Part shown: in pieces, positions 1 to 33,903 of the stretch
Layout: each line of letters starts with the position of its first letter
Position numbering within the stretch: the first letter of the stretch is position 1
Source of the DNA: Solea solea
Lineage: Eukaryota > Chordata > Actinopteri > Pleuronectiformes > Soleidae
Direction of reading: 5' to 3'
Assembly (NCBI RefSeq): GCF_958295425.1
Contig: NC_081141.1
Coordinates: 26,844,365 to 26,908,364 of the forward strand
DNA: 64,000 bases
Notes under the pieces: model-generated
The model's database searches: none
What the model saw: the letters and a program-made list of their open reading frames with translations, nothing else
Told to the model about the DNA's origin: nothing
Translations under genes and position numbers: made by a program

Positions 1-1532
1 TTTTTTGTGCATGAAGACATTTCTTAAAACAATGCCGTGTTTGTGGGAAAAAAATGCAAGGGTGCTTTTATAATTTTTCATTTGGGACTTCCAAAAATAG
101 CATTTTATGGCTCCCAAAACACTGGTTCTGTGTGGATAAACTGCTGATAGGATGACTTTGGTAAATTCAGGCACTAATACTAATTCTGAGTATCATACAC
201 GGATCACCCCTCTTGTATATACCCCTTTGTTGAGGGTTGTTGCAGCGCTTCTCTCGTTCCTCTTTGTGTGTCATCATGTTTTCATGGAGTCTGAACTCTT
301 CCATAAATGTGTCACGGCCTTTCGGTAAACAGCCCATGAATCTGGAAGCCGCTGCTAATTGAGGCTTTACCTAATCTGTTCTTAAGGCTCGTACCTCACC
401 TCAGCGCTCGCTTCGTGGCCGCGCCTCATAGGCCTGGCAGCACTTACTGTTTATTTATACCACACTGGTCAAACGCATGACAGCTTGTTCTCAGCAACGG
501 GCTAGTGAAGGTTTTTCTATTGTGGTCCAGACCAGTGATTCCCAAAGACTGGGTTGCGGGAAATACATTTTTTTGGGTCCCCAAACAAATTTGCCCAACC
601 TATTTGTTAAGATTTATGTGTTTAGGCTTCTGTTACCATCCTGTTGTCGCAGACAGTATTTGGCATGAGTACTTCTCATTACCGTAACTCCTATACCATT
701 TGTGATGTCTAGAAAATTCTAAAACCTATGGACTGGCTAGATTTCCAGAGTGTGACCCTGCCTTTTGCTCTATGTCAGCTGAGATTGGCACAGCCCCCTC
801 CCCACACCCCTGAAGTGGAGGATAAAATGGTAGAAGACAGATGGATGGATACCAGAAAGTAGAGGAATAGAACTTTGCGCCCATATACTTGTCATTAGGG
901 TAGCCCTCAGGACTTCTGCAGAATGACCGTCAAATCATGGACAAGATTCTCATGTCAACCGGAATCCCTTAATGGTTGAATAACTGTCAGCTATGGAAAT
1001 TGAAAGTTATCTTCAAAGGAATGGGCAGAGGCACTCACTCATTGGACATTTTTTGACAATTCTACAGCCATAAAATCAAAATAAATCCAGGTGGGCTGAT
1101 TATCATGATGCTCATAAGAGGGTTAAATAACAAGAACATGAATTTACGTAACGTCTCTTGGAAATTATTCTGTTAACAGATGATAATTTGACATTTTTTT
1201 AAAAAAATGTGTCCCCATGTTAACAGTTTGGGAAGCTGTGGTCTACCTAAACTCAATTACCTTCATCTGCTACATCAAGTCAAACACCTGCAGTGCCGTT
1301 TTTCACACAGTGTCTGCTTTATTATTGCAGCGGCAATGGGGGGAAAAAAGAAAAGAAAGAAAAACTGTGCATAAAATAATCCGAAGACACGATGCATCTG
1401 AACTCTTAATGTATTCCTCGTGTCCAGACTTGTACACAATCCTGAGTGAGAAACGCATTAGGCCGCCTCTCTGCGCTCAGACACTGCATCTCTGATTAGC
1501 AAAGCCACCCACACTAAAAAAACTCATTAACG

Positions 1533-1538
<6 letters not shown>

Positions 1539-1602
<64 letters not shown>
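1539..1602. repeat. (CT)n microsatellite
   Basis: About 32 uninterrupted CT units in ppp3cc intron 1. Confidence 0.97.
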
Positions 1603-1604
<2 letters not shown>

Positions 1605-2224
1605 ATACTGCACTTTGATTTGCTCCGTGTGGGTGTGAAAACATTCTCAGAATGCCTCCTTCGCTCCCGTTTTTCTTGTTCACCGCTTATTATCACACAA
1701 GTGCGGCTCATCCACCCAAGCTGATTTACTGTCAGTATTTTATCATACAGTATGTCCTGTTCACTCATCTGTGAATATATTTGAATGATAACAAAAACCA
1801 TGAGTACAAGTGTTTGATTTGGCATGGTTTTTTTTTACCAAAAAATATGAGTTATTTTCACTTTTGTCTGTCTCTAGTCTAACCTTACACCATATTTATT
1901 TGGTGTCATAATGCACGTGTCATAACTCTGGCCTGTTATCAGGCATCTCGGGCCGTAATCCCTCTTACCTCACAGTCCCTCCCTGGAAGTGTCGGGGCTT
2001 GGATCACACTCTACTATTGTTTTGAATGTGCACAGCTTAGTCGACAAATATTTGCAGCTAATGAAGCTGCTGTGACAGCACTGATCTGCAGAGTGGTGCA
2101 TGGATACAGTGTTAAACTCAAGCCTTTTTTAAATTAAGCTTTTTATGAGCAATTTTCAAAAACTTTCAAGGGCCTTGAATGTTTTTTCAAATTTACAAAC
2201 TTTCAAGGATTTCAAGGACCTGTG

Positions 2225-2465
2225 GGAATACAATGACAATACATTTTTTGACAGTCAGACTCTTGGTGAATGTGATGAATAGCTCATTATTTAGCAGCCA
2301 GTATCTTGTGAATATAGAATAGCACATTATTTGGCAGTCAGTTAATTGGTGTAAATATAGATTAGCTCATTATTTGACAGTCTCGTTGTGAATATATTGA
2401 ATAGCTCATCGTCGTTCTGTTGATGGTGATGTGTAGAATGGCTCATTATTTGGCAGTCAGTCTGT
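2225..2465. repeat. Imperfect minisatellite, TAGCTCATTATTTGGCAGTC core
   Basis: The core recurs at about 2279, 2320, 2364 and 2437, with a decayed copy at about 2402, so spacing is roughly 40 bp. Copies are diverged, indicating an old local duplication. Confidence 0.75.
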
Positions 2466-3679
2466 CGTGGGAGATACTTAATATTAATAAATAAAATAAT
2501 TGAATTAGATCATAGATGAATGAATGAATTCGGTCATAGATGATGAATGAATGAGTTGTACAGGATTTTCAATGTCACTCACATGAAATATTGATGTTTT
2601 CCTTCATTCACGATTAACACGATAACCGACAATTCACCTTGGTTGACTTATTGTAAATTCTTTTAATCCCGATAACCGATGATATCATATATTGTTCCAT
2701 CGATTAATCGTGATAAAGTACTTGCAATTACGTATCTGTTTTTATCGGCTGTTGCATTGATAATAATGATTTGTATTACATTGAATACATTTGTGAAATA
2801 CACACAATATTATACATTAGATATGATATTAAAAAATACATAGAATTAACAAGGTTACATTAAAACAAGTCACATAATAATACTTTTACACCTAATTATT
2901 TGAGTTATAGCAGAATTTGACCCTATTTATAGTCAATTTCATCATTTCTAATTCAGAGACATTGATATATTATGTACGAGCCATATTAATTAGCCTAATA
3001 TTGAATGTTATACAAAATCACCAAGGCCTTTATTATCATTCAGATAATGCTTCTGTGTTCATGAGTGCTAATGTTGTATTTCACCTTTGTTTCATATTAA
3101 GCCCCTCAACTCTTAACTGCTCTTCGGTTCTTTACGGCTCCTCAGTTCTCCCTCTGAATGCTCGATTAGACATTTTTGCAGTTTCACTTGTCACACACTT
3201 GACAGCGCTCATGAAGCTTTCAGGTCTCAGCCTCAAAAGCACTGACCTTTTGTGATGATGGTAAAAGGATTGTGTAGGTGGTGTGGAGCAGATTACTGAG
3301 TGAGTGAGGGAGGGAGGGTCAAGTGAGGTGTGGGGCTCCTTTTATCGCCTGTCTTATGCATTTTTACACAGGTGTGTGTGTCCCTCTTTAATAGCTCAGT
3401 CGATGCAAATATCATCACCTCCTGGTTACGACTTAAGTTAACGTAGTCTGGGAGTCGAGTCGGTTCTTATTCTCAGTTTTCCCTTTCTGATATCACTTTT
3501 TTTTTTTTCTAATGTCCACTCATATCTCAGTGATAACATAATTATTTGGATAATTTCCATGTTGGACTGCGGTTGACACAATGAACCATGTTGTTTTTGG
3601 CAGTAGATCATGAAAAAGTCAATATTAATGCATTTTTGTGTTGTATGTCATCTGATTCTGTTTGGGATTACAGTTCCAT

Positions 3680-3905
3680 ATTTTAGTGTCTTTGGGGCTT
3701 TAAATGTACATAATGTATATAATCAGCTTTATTCGCCAAGTACATACAAGGAATTCTTTGCGTGGTGAACAAAAAAGTAGTAGTATTTAAGAAAAAAAGT
3801 AAGAAATAAGGGAAAAAAGTAAATCTTAAGCAAAATGTACAAATATACAATAATGAGTGTGGATGAAAGAATAGTGCAAAATAATGCACTCTACATATAC
3901 ACAAA
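3680..3905. repeat. Fish LINE-tail-like repeat
   Basis: The stretch with TTTATTCGCCAAGTACATAC, AAGGAATTCTTTG and later GTGCAAAATAATGCAC resembles a very common teleost dispersed repeat whose consensus reads like TTTATTGGCCAAGTA....ACAAGGAATTTG. Recognised from memory. Confidence 0.55.
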
Positions 3906-4374
3906 CACACAAATAAGTTCTACTAGAGAATCGGCTGTTTTGAGTAATTGAGTGTCGTGTTTTCCTTTATTTGATTACATACTGGCAAATTAGCACCCTT
4001 TAAAAACAGTCTGTGTTTCTTTTGATTTTGCTTTGTTACACAAAATAATCTCCTTCAACACACCTGTTGAGCCCGACCCAGTTTCTGGGAAAGGACTGCT
4101 TTTAAGTTTCCAAAATTAGCTTTTGCAGAATAGCCTTAGATTTACAGATGGGCTATTTCTGAATTACTTTTGACACTAGAGAAAAAATATGATTCTTGGG
4201 GGGATGTTGTTGATGAAGATTGGGGATGATAACACCCACAGGAAGTCACACAGATTTAAACTTCCATTCCCAGGCGGCCGGGTCTCAGAGTTTAAAAAAA
4301 AACCCCAAAAAAACCCTCTCCCTCCTGTAACCCATTTATCGTGACATATGATGTTGCTTTCTTTTCGACCCCAG

Positions 4375-27894
<23,520 letters not shown>

Positions 27895-28276
27895 AGTCAC
27901 ATATCCCCGATTCATCCTTTCTCTCTCTCTCTGTCTCTCTCTGTCTGTCTCTGTCTTCTGGGAGGCCGAAAATCACCGTTTTATTCTAGATTATTTTTGT
28001 TTGCGTTGTTTTTTTTTTTAGCAACAAATGATTGTATGGAGACTTTCAAACGTGTCCTAACTTATACATGTCAAAGTATAAAAGAGTAAATTTTATAAAT
28101 TTGAGTTGACACACTTAGACAAATCCCCCCCCCCTTTTAGTCACTTTACTATTATTATTACTTTTATTTAATTTAGTCTTTTTTAAATGTGGTTTCCATG
28201 TGTCCACGGCCTCATGTGGATTTTAGGCGCTTTGAGATTCTACATACGATGCAGTGTTTGCTTATATATGTTTCAG

Positions 28277-28309
28277 TTATATATATATTTATATGTATAT
28301 ATATGTGTA

Positions 28310-28348
<39 letters not shown>

Positions 28349-28374
28349 ATATATATATATATATATATATATAT
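28277..28374. repeat. (TA)n microsatellite in ppp3cc 3' UTR
   Basis: Near-continuous TA run with a few TG and TTTA interruptions, about 380 bp after the stop codon. Confidence 0.95.
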
Positions 28375-28778
28375 CTTTTTGTATGATTTCAAAAAGAATA
28401 AGGGAAGTTAAATTATATAAATTTAATATTTTCTACTTACAGAAGACGTACAGTATAATCATATTTATACATTTTACACACACACACGCACACACACCTA
28501 CACACACACTTTTAATGAATCCCCCAAAGACACTGAACGGATTCTGATTCAGTATTTTCACTCTGTAGAGTATTTTCCTCTTGTATTATTATGATGATTA
28601 TTATGATGACATTAATGAAGGGAAACGGTTTAAAGTGAAGGATCCAGTGACAGTTTTACTGTTTTGACTTGTGTTCACTTGACGTCAGCGAGGACACTTC
28701 ACCAAAAAAACAAAAAAAAGGGGAATGTCCTGTCACGACAACCGCTCTCGTCAACACTCCTACGACTTTGGAAGCACT

Positions 28779-28830
28779 TCTTCTTCTTCTTCTTCTTATT
28801 CTTCTTCTTATTATTATTATTCTTCTTCTC
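28779..28830. repeat. (TTC/TTA)n microsatellite
   Basis: CTTCTTCTTCTTCTTCTTAT then ATTATTATT units in the inferred 3' UTR of ppp3cc. Confidence 0.9.
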
Positions 28831-29777
28831 TTTGAGCACTGACGTTAAGCGGATCTTTTCTGGAGAAGATTAAAGCACAGGGAAAGACATTTTTCTCTCC
28901 TTCTCTCGTTTTGGACTTTAAAAAAATAAAAGGACAATCTATGTTTGGAAAGTGAGAAGGAGCTGCTGGACACGCCGTCCTCACAATAGACTGATGTTTG
29001 TTATTACTTAGAGGAAAAAAAGCTCAATGTGTTTTAACAGTATAAGTAATTTGTTGATGTTTTATCGCGGACACTAAGATCATTTGTGTGTGCGTACGCC
29101 CCCAAAGCCGTGTTAGTGTCTCCACCTACTGAATTATGATAATTGTGATAATCACACATGCGTCAAAAACAGGAAACTAAACGATGATGATGCCGTTTTT
29201 TCCCAGACACGAGACCCTGGGCTCTGTTCACACCTGGGATTTAACGTCAGTCCTCAGTGATCAGATTGAATGTCGGACAGACATAAGTTCACATGGTACC
29301 ACTTTTTGTGTCCGATACCGATATCAAATACTGGAGTATCTACCGATACCGATATTATTCCGACTAACGTATGAAGTCTGAGCCATTTCATAATAATTGT
29401 CATAATTAGAATTGACATAATTGTCCAACTGTGTAACAAATTCTCCCAAAAAGAAGAAATGAAACAACCCAATCCCCGGTTGTTTTGGCCCCTACCGTTT
29501 ATGGCTCGGGCCCAAATAGTAAATTCAGACCTGTACTTGGCCCCATCTGGATCTGGATTAGATCACTCAGGACTGATGTTAATGCCAGGTCTAAACGAGG
29601 TCTTAAAAATGACATTAACAGTTCTGTTGTCATCATTTCAACCACAGCTGATTCTTCACTATCATACATTTTTTAAGATGGAGACCGTTTTACTCTTGCT
29701 TCCAACGCTGGTGTGTACATTTATTTTTTATTTTTATTTTCTTCTGAGGCTTTACTTGACCCTCCACTCCCAAACCC

Positions 29778-30034
29778 TTTAAAGGTCCAGTGTGTAACAT
29801 TACACTATTTTCCAGATTTTTAAAAAAGGAATTTGAGTGTACAATCACTTTTGTGTTTTCACTACCACAGAATAAGCCCTTTACAATGTTGGATTACCCT
29901 TGTGTTTTTTTTAAACTAAAAACTTGAATTTTGATGATAACTGAACGCCAAAATAGTGAGATGATATGATCAGCTGCAACGTGCAACTTCCACCACTAGA
30001 TGTTGCTAGACTCTCTACACACTGTACCTTTAAG
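29778..30034. mobile_element. MITE-like element, TTTAAAGG..CAGTGTGTA family, copy 2
   Basis: Left end TTTAAAGGTCCAGTGTGTAA and right end TACACACTGTACCTTTAAG are inverted copies 257 bp apart with no coding inside. It sits in the inferred ppp3cc 3' UTR, so the mRNA could fold these ends together. A one-ended relative occurs at about 55144-55215. Confidence 0.7.
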
Positions 30035-30552
30035 CTCCGCCTCTCCACGGACACAAGACCAACTCACCTGGTGCTTCGACACACTTGACTGTAACTCAAT
30101 GAAAGGCAAGAAAAACAACAAAAAAAAAGAAGCTTTAAGAATTCACTTACACTGTTTTTTGTGCCATGCCACCATATGTGTGTGTGTGTGGATGGTAAAA
30201 ACTCACAGTTCCAGAATTTATATTTACGTCATTTACGTTCAATAGACTCGTAGGAAAAAAGTTTCCTAAAGACGATGATGATATTTGGCTTCACGTTGTC
30301 GACTGTGACATTAGTTTGTTTTAATGGTTTAACTTTTACTGGCTTTACTGGGTGAGCCATGCAGTTTGCTGACCTCCTGTTAGGTCCTTTACATATCCTG
30401 CAGAATGTAAAATAATAATATTAAATAATTCAAAAAAAGGAATCTTAAAATAGTTGTAAAAATGGGGTGAAGGAGAGGGGGAAAAAACTGTACCGTACTT
30501 GTCATGCAAGGCCATGAAATCTTTTATGTAGTTGTACCAATGGAAAGAAACT

Positions 30553-30558
30553 AATAAA
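30553..30558 (+). terminator. ppp3cc: Candidate poly(A) signal of ppp3cc
   Basis: AATAAA about 2.66 kb after the stop, followed within 40 bp by a GTGTTTTATTTG stretch that could act as the downstream GU/U-rich element. An alternative AATAAA is at 28924-28929. Confidence 0.4.
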
Positions 30559-30560
30559 AT

Positions 30561-30945
30561 CAAGTACAGTGTTTTATTTGACTCTTTATTTATGTTTTAT
30601 ATAAGTGATGCTGATGTTGCTTTCTGCTTGTTCTGCTGCCCCCAGAGGCTATACATATGGAGATTTATCTATTGTAATGTAAAAGAAAAAAAAAAACCTA
30701 ATTCTGAAACACTTATTGACTTTTTTAATCGTTCCAATTTAGCAAAGTGGTTACAAACACATTTTTCTATAGGGTTTTTTTTTTTTTTTTTTTTTAAGTT
30801 TTAATTCAAATTTATTTTTTTATTTGACAATATTCCTTTGAAAATTCTTTATTTTAGTGGCTCTGTGTGTCTGTCTGTTTCTGTTTCCAGACTTGCCAAT
30901 ATGAACCGACAGAGGCTTGTTGCTTAAATGGGGTGAATCCTGTTC
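30561..30945. other. Intergenic DNA before the satellite
   Basis: AT-rich, with a T run (30774-30796) and a 17-bp word (30907-30923) repeated exactly at the far side of the satellite (44036-44052). No gene seen. Confidence 0.6.
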
Positions 30946-32761
30946 GTATGTCGTCCAAAAAAACACCAAAAAGTCATAGTTTAGTATGTTGTCAAAAAAG
31001 ACACCAAGAAGTCAGTTTACTATGTTGTCCAAAAAGACACCAAAAAGTCGTAGTTTAGTATGTCGCCTAAAAAGACACCAAAAAGTCATAGTTAAGTATG
31101 TTGTCCAAAAAGTCGTCCAAATTTTGCCAAAAAGTCATACTTTAGTATGTCATCCAAATTTTGCCAAAAAGTCATACTTTAGTATGTCGTCCAAATTTTG
31201 AAAATAAAGTCATACTTTACTATGTCGTCCAAATTTTGAAAAGAAAGTCATAGGTTAGTATGACTTTTTTGTATGTCGTCAACATTTTAACAAAAAAGTC
31301 ATACTTTAGTATGTCGTTCAAAATTTGACAAAAACGTCATACTTTAGTATGTGGTCCAAATTTTGAAAAAAAAGTCATTGGTTAGTATGTCATCTAAAAT
31401 TTGACAAAAAAGTCATATTTAAGTATGTCATCCAAATTTTGACAAAAAAGTCCAAATTTGTATGACTCCAAAAAGTCATACTTTAGTATGTCGTTCAAAT
31501 TTTGACAAAAAAGTCATACTTTAGTATGTCGTCCAAATTTTGAAAAGAAAGTCATAGGTTAGTATGTCATCCAAAAATTTGACAAAAAAGTCATACTTAA
31601 GTATGTCATCCAAATTTTGACAAAAAAGTCATACTTAAGTATGTCGTCCAAAAATTCATCAAAAAGTCATACTTTACTATGTCGTCCAAAAGTCATACTT
31701 TAGTATGTCGTTCAAAATTTGACAAAAAAGTCATACTCTGGTATATTGTCCAAATTTTGACAAAAAAGTCATACTTTAGTATGTTGTCCAAATTTTGACA
31801 AAAAGTCATACTTTAGTATGTCGTCCAAATTTTGACAAAAAAGTCATACTTTACTATGTCGTCCAAATTTTGACAAAAAAGTCATACTTTACTGTCGTCC
31901 AAATTTTGACAAAAAAGTCATACTTTACTATGTCGTCCAAAAAGTCATTTTGACAAAAAATTCATACTTTACAATGTCGTCCAAAAATTCATCAAAAAGT
32001 CATACTTTACTATGTCGTCCAAAAAGTCATACTTTAGTATGTTGTCCAAATTTTGACAAAAAAGTCATACTTTACTATGTCGTCCAAAAAGTCATACTTT
32101 ACAATGTTGTCCAAAAATTCATCAAAAAGTCATACTTTACTATGTCGTCCAAAAAGTCATACTTTAGTATGTCGTCCAAATTTTGACAAAAAAGTCATAC
32201 TTTAGTATGTCGTCCAAATTTTGACAAAAAAGTCATACTTTAGTATATTGTCCAAATTTTGACAAAAAAGTCATACTTTAGTATGTTGTCCAAATTTTGA
32301 CAAAAAGTCATACTTTAGTATGTCGTCCAAATTTTGACAAATAAGTCATACTTTACTATGTCGTCCAAATTTTGACAAATAAGTCATACTTTACTATGTC
32401 GTCCAAAAAGTCATACTTTACAATGTCGTCCAAAAATTCATCAAAAAGTCATACTTTACTATGTCGTCCAAAAAGTCATACTTTAGTATGTCGTCCAAAT
32501 TTTGACAAAAAAGTCATGCTTTAGTATGTTTTCCAAATTTTGACAAAAAAGTCATACTTTAGTATGTCGTCCAAATTTTGACAAAAAAGTCATTCTTTAG
32601 TATGTTTTCCAAATTTTGACAAAAAAGTCATATTTAAGTATGTCGTCCAAAATCACTCAAAAACGTCATAGTCTAGTATGTCGTCCCAAATCGCTCATAA
32701 AGGTCGTAGGTTAGTATGTCATTCAAATTTTGACACAAAAGACATAGGTTAGTTTATCTTT
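30946..32761. repeat. Satellite sub-block A (CATACTTTAGTATG type)
   Basis: Monomers read GTCATACTTTAGTATGTCGT plus CCAAATTTTGACAAAAAA. CATACT..AGTATG is a 6-bp dyad absent from the main type. The outermost 170 bp are the most degenerate, as expected at an array edge. Confidence 0.9.
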
Positions 32762-32912
32762 CGAAATGACCCAATGCATTCACATTGTCTGATGGGAGTG
32801 GGATTTGAACCTGCTCTTTCTCAGGGACGGTGGTTCTAGAAAGAACAGTTTAGACCACTCTGCCAAACTGCAAACATTGCTTTTGAATGTTAAATACAGA
32901 ATTGTCTGTTGT
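32762..32912 (-). repeat. tRNA-like insert in satellite, copy 1
   Basis: About 150 bp of non-satellite sequence. On the - strand it shows an A-box-like TGGCAGAGTGG (32855-32865) and B-box-like GGTTCAAATCC (32801-32811) separated as in a long-variable-arm (Leu/Ser type) tRNA, with a D-stem GCAG/CTGT. Acceptor stem does not pair and the anticodon loop is short, so it is a tRNA-derived pseudogene or SINE head. Confidence 0.6.
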
Positions 32913-33749
32913 CCAAAATTTTTCAAAAAAAGTCATAGGTTAGTATGTCATCCAAAATGTGACTAAAAAGTCTTACTTAAGTATGTCATCCAAAATGACT
33001 CAAAAACGTCATAGTATAGTATGTCGTCCAAAATCGGTCAAAAACGTCATAGTATAGCATGACATCCAAAATCACACAAAAAAGTCATAGTATAGTATGT
33101 CGTCCAAAATCACACAAAAAAGTCATAGTATAGTATGTCGTCCAAAATCACACAAAAAAGTCATAGTATAGTATGTCGTCCAAAATCGGTCGAAAAAGTC
33201 ATAGTATAGTACGTCGTCCAAAATCGGTCAAAAAAGTCATAGTATAGTATGTCGTCCAAAATCGGTCGAAAAAGTCATAGTATAGTACGTCGTCCAAAAT
33301 CGGTCAAAAAAGTCATAGTATAGTATGTCGTCCAAAATCGGTCAAAAACGTCATAGTATAGTATGTTGTCCAAAATCATTCAAAAACATCATAGTATAGT
33401 ATGTCGTCCAAAATCACACAAAAAAGTCATAGTATAGTATGTCGTCCAAAATCGTTCAAAAAAGTCATAGTATAGTATGTCGTCCAAAATCACTCAAAAA
33501 CGTCATAGTATAGTATGTCGTCCAAAATCGTTCAAAAAAGTCATAGTATAGTATGTCGTCCAAAATCACACAAAAAAGTCATGGGTTAGTATGTCGTCCA
33601 AATTTTGACAAAAAAGTCATATTTTAGTATGTCGTCCAAAATCACTCAAAAACGTCATAGTATAGTATGTCGTCCCAAATCGCTCATAAAAGTCATAGGT
33701 TAGTATGTCATTCAAATTTTGACACAAAAGACATAGGTTAGTATATCTT

Positions 33750-33903
33750 TCAAAATGACCCAATGGATTCACATTGTCTGATGGGAGTGGGATTTGAACC
33801 TGCTCTTTCTCAGGGATGATGGTTCTCGAAAGAACAGTTTAGACCACTCTGCCAAACTGCAAACATTGCTTTTAAATGTTAAATACAGAATTGTCTGTTG
33901 TCA
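33750..33903 (-). repeat. tRNA-like insert in satellite, copy 2
   Basis: Second copy 989 bp downstream: A-box-like word at 33844-33854, B-box-like word at 33790-33800, both exactly 989 bp from copy 1, and flanking satellite variants match at the same offset (tgtcgtccaa at 32641 and 33630). A piece of roughly 45 bp is missing after this copy. This is one insertion duplicated with its surroundings. Confidence 0.65.

Larger units (their letters stand above)
1..4374 (+). other. ppp3cc: ppp3cc intron 1, 3' part
   Basis: No coding exon was found here; no reading frame resembles a calcineurin first exon (short, ending TDRV.KA before the VP.PP of exon 2). Holds a (CT)n run at 1539-1602, an imperfect minisatellite at 2225-2465 and a fish LINE-tail-like stretch at 3680-3905. 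Rest is AT-rich unremarkable sequence. Confidence 0.7.
27895..30560 (+). other. ppp3cc: ppp3cc 3' UTR (inferred extent)
   Basis: Region after the stop codon. It carries (CT), (TA) and TTC microsatellites and one complete MITE-like element (29778-30034). AATAAA occurs at 28924-28929 and 30553-30558; the second is the likelier distal poly(A) signal because calcineurin A transcripts usually have long 3' UTRs. Extent is inference. Confidence 0.5.

Noticed and set aside
1514..1825. Protein with an Arg-Glu repeat on the - strand
   Set aside because: It is the (CT)n microsatellite translated.
1..4374. First coding exon of ppp3cc
   Set aside because: No Met-initiated short frame ending with the family TDRV.KA and a donor was found; it must lie upstream.
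32762..33903. Functional tRNA-Leu genes
   Set aside because: Acceptor stem does not pair and the anticodon loop is short; only A and B box-like words are kept.
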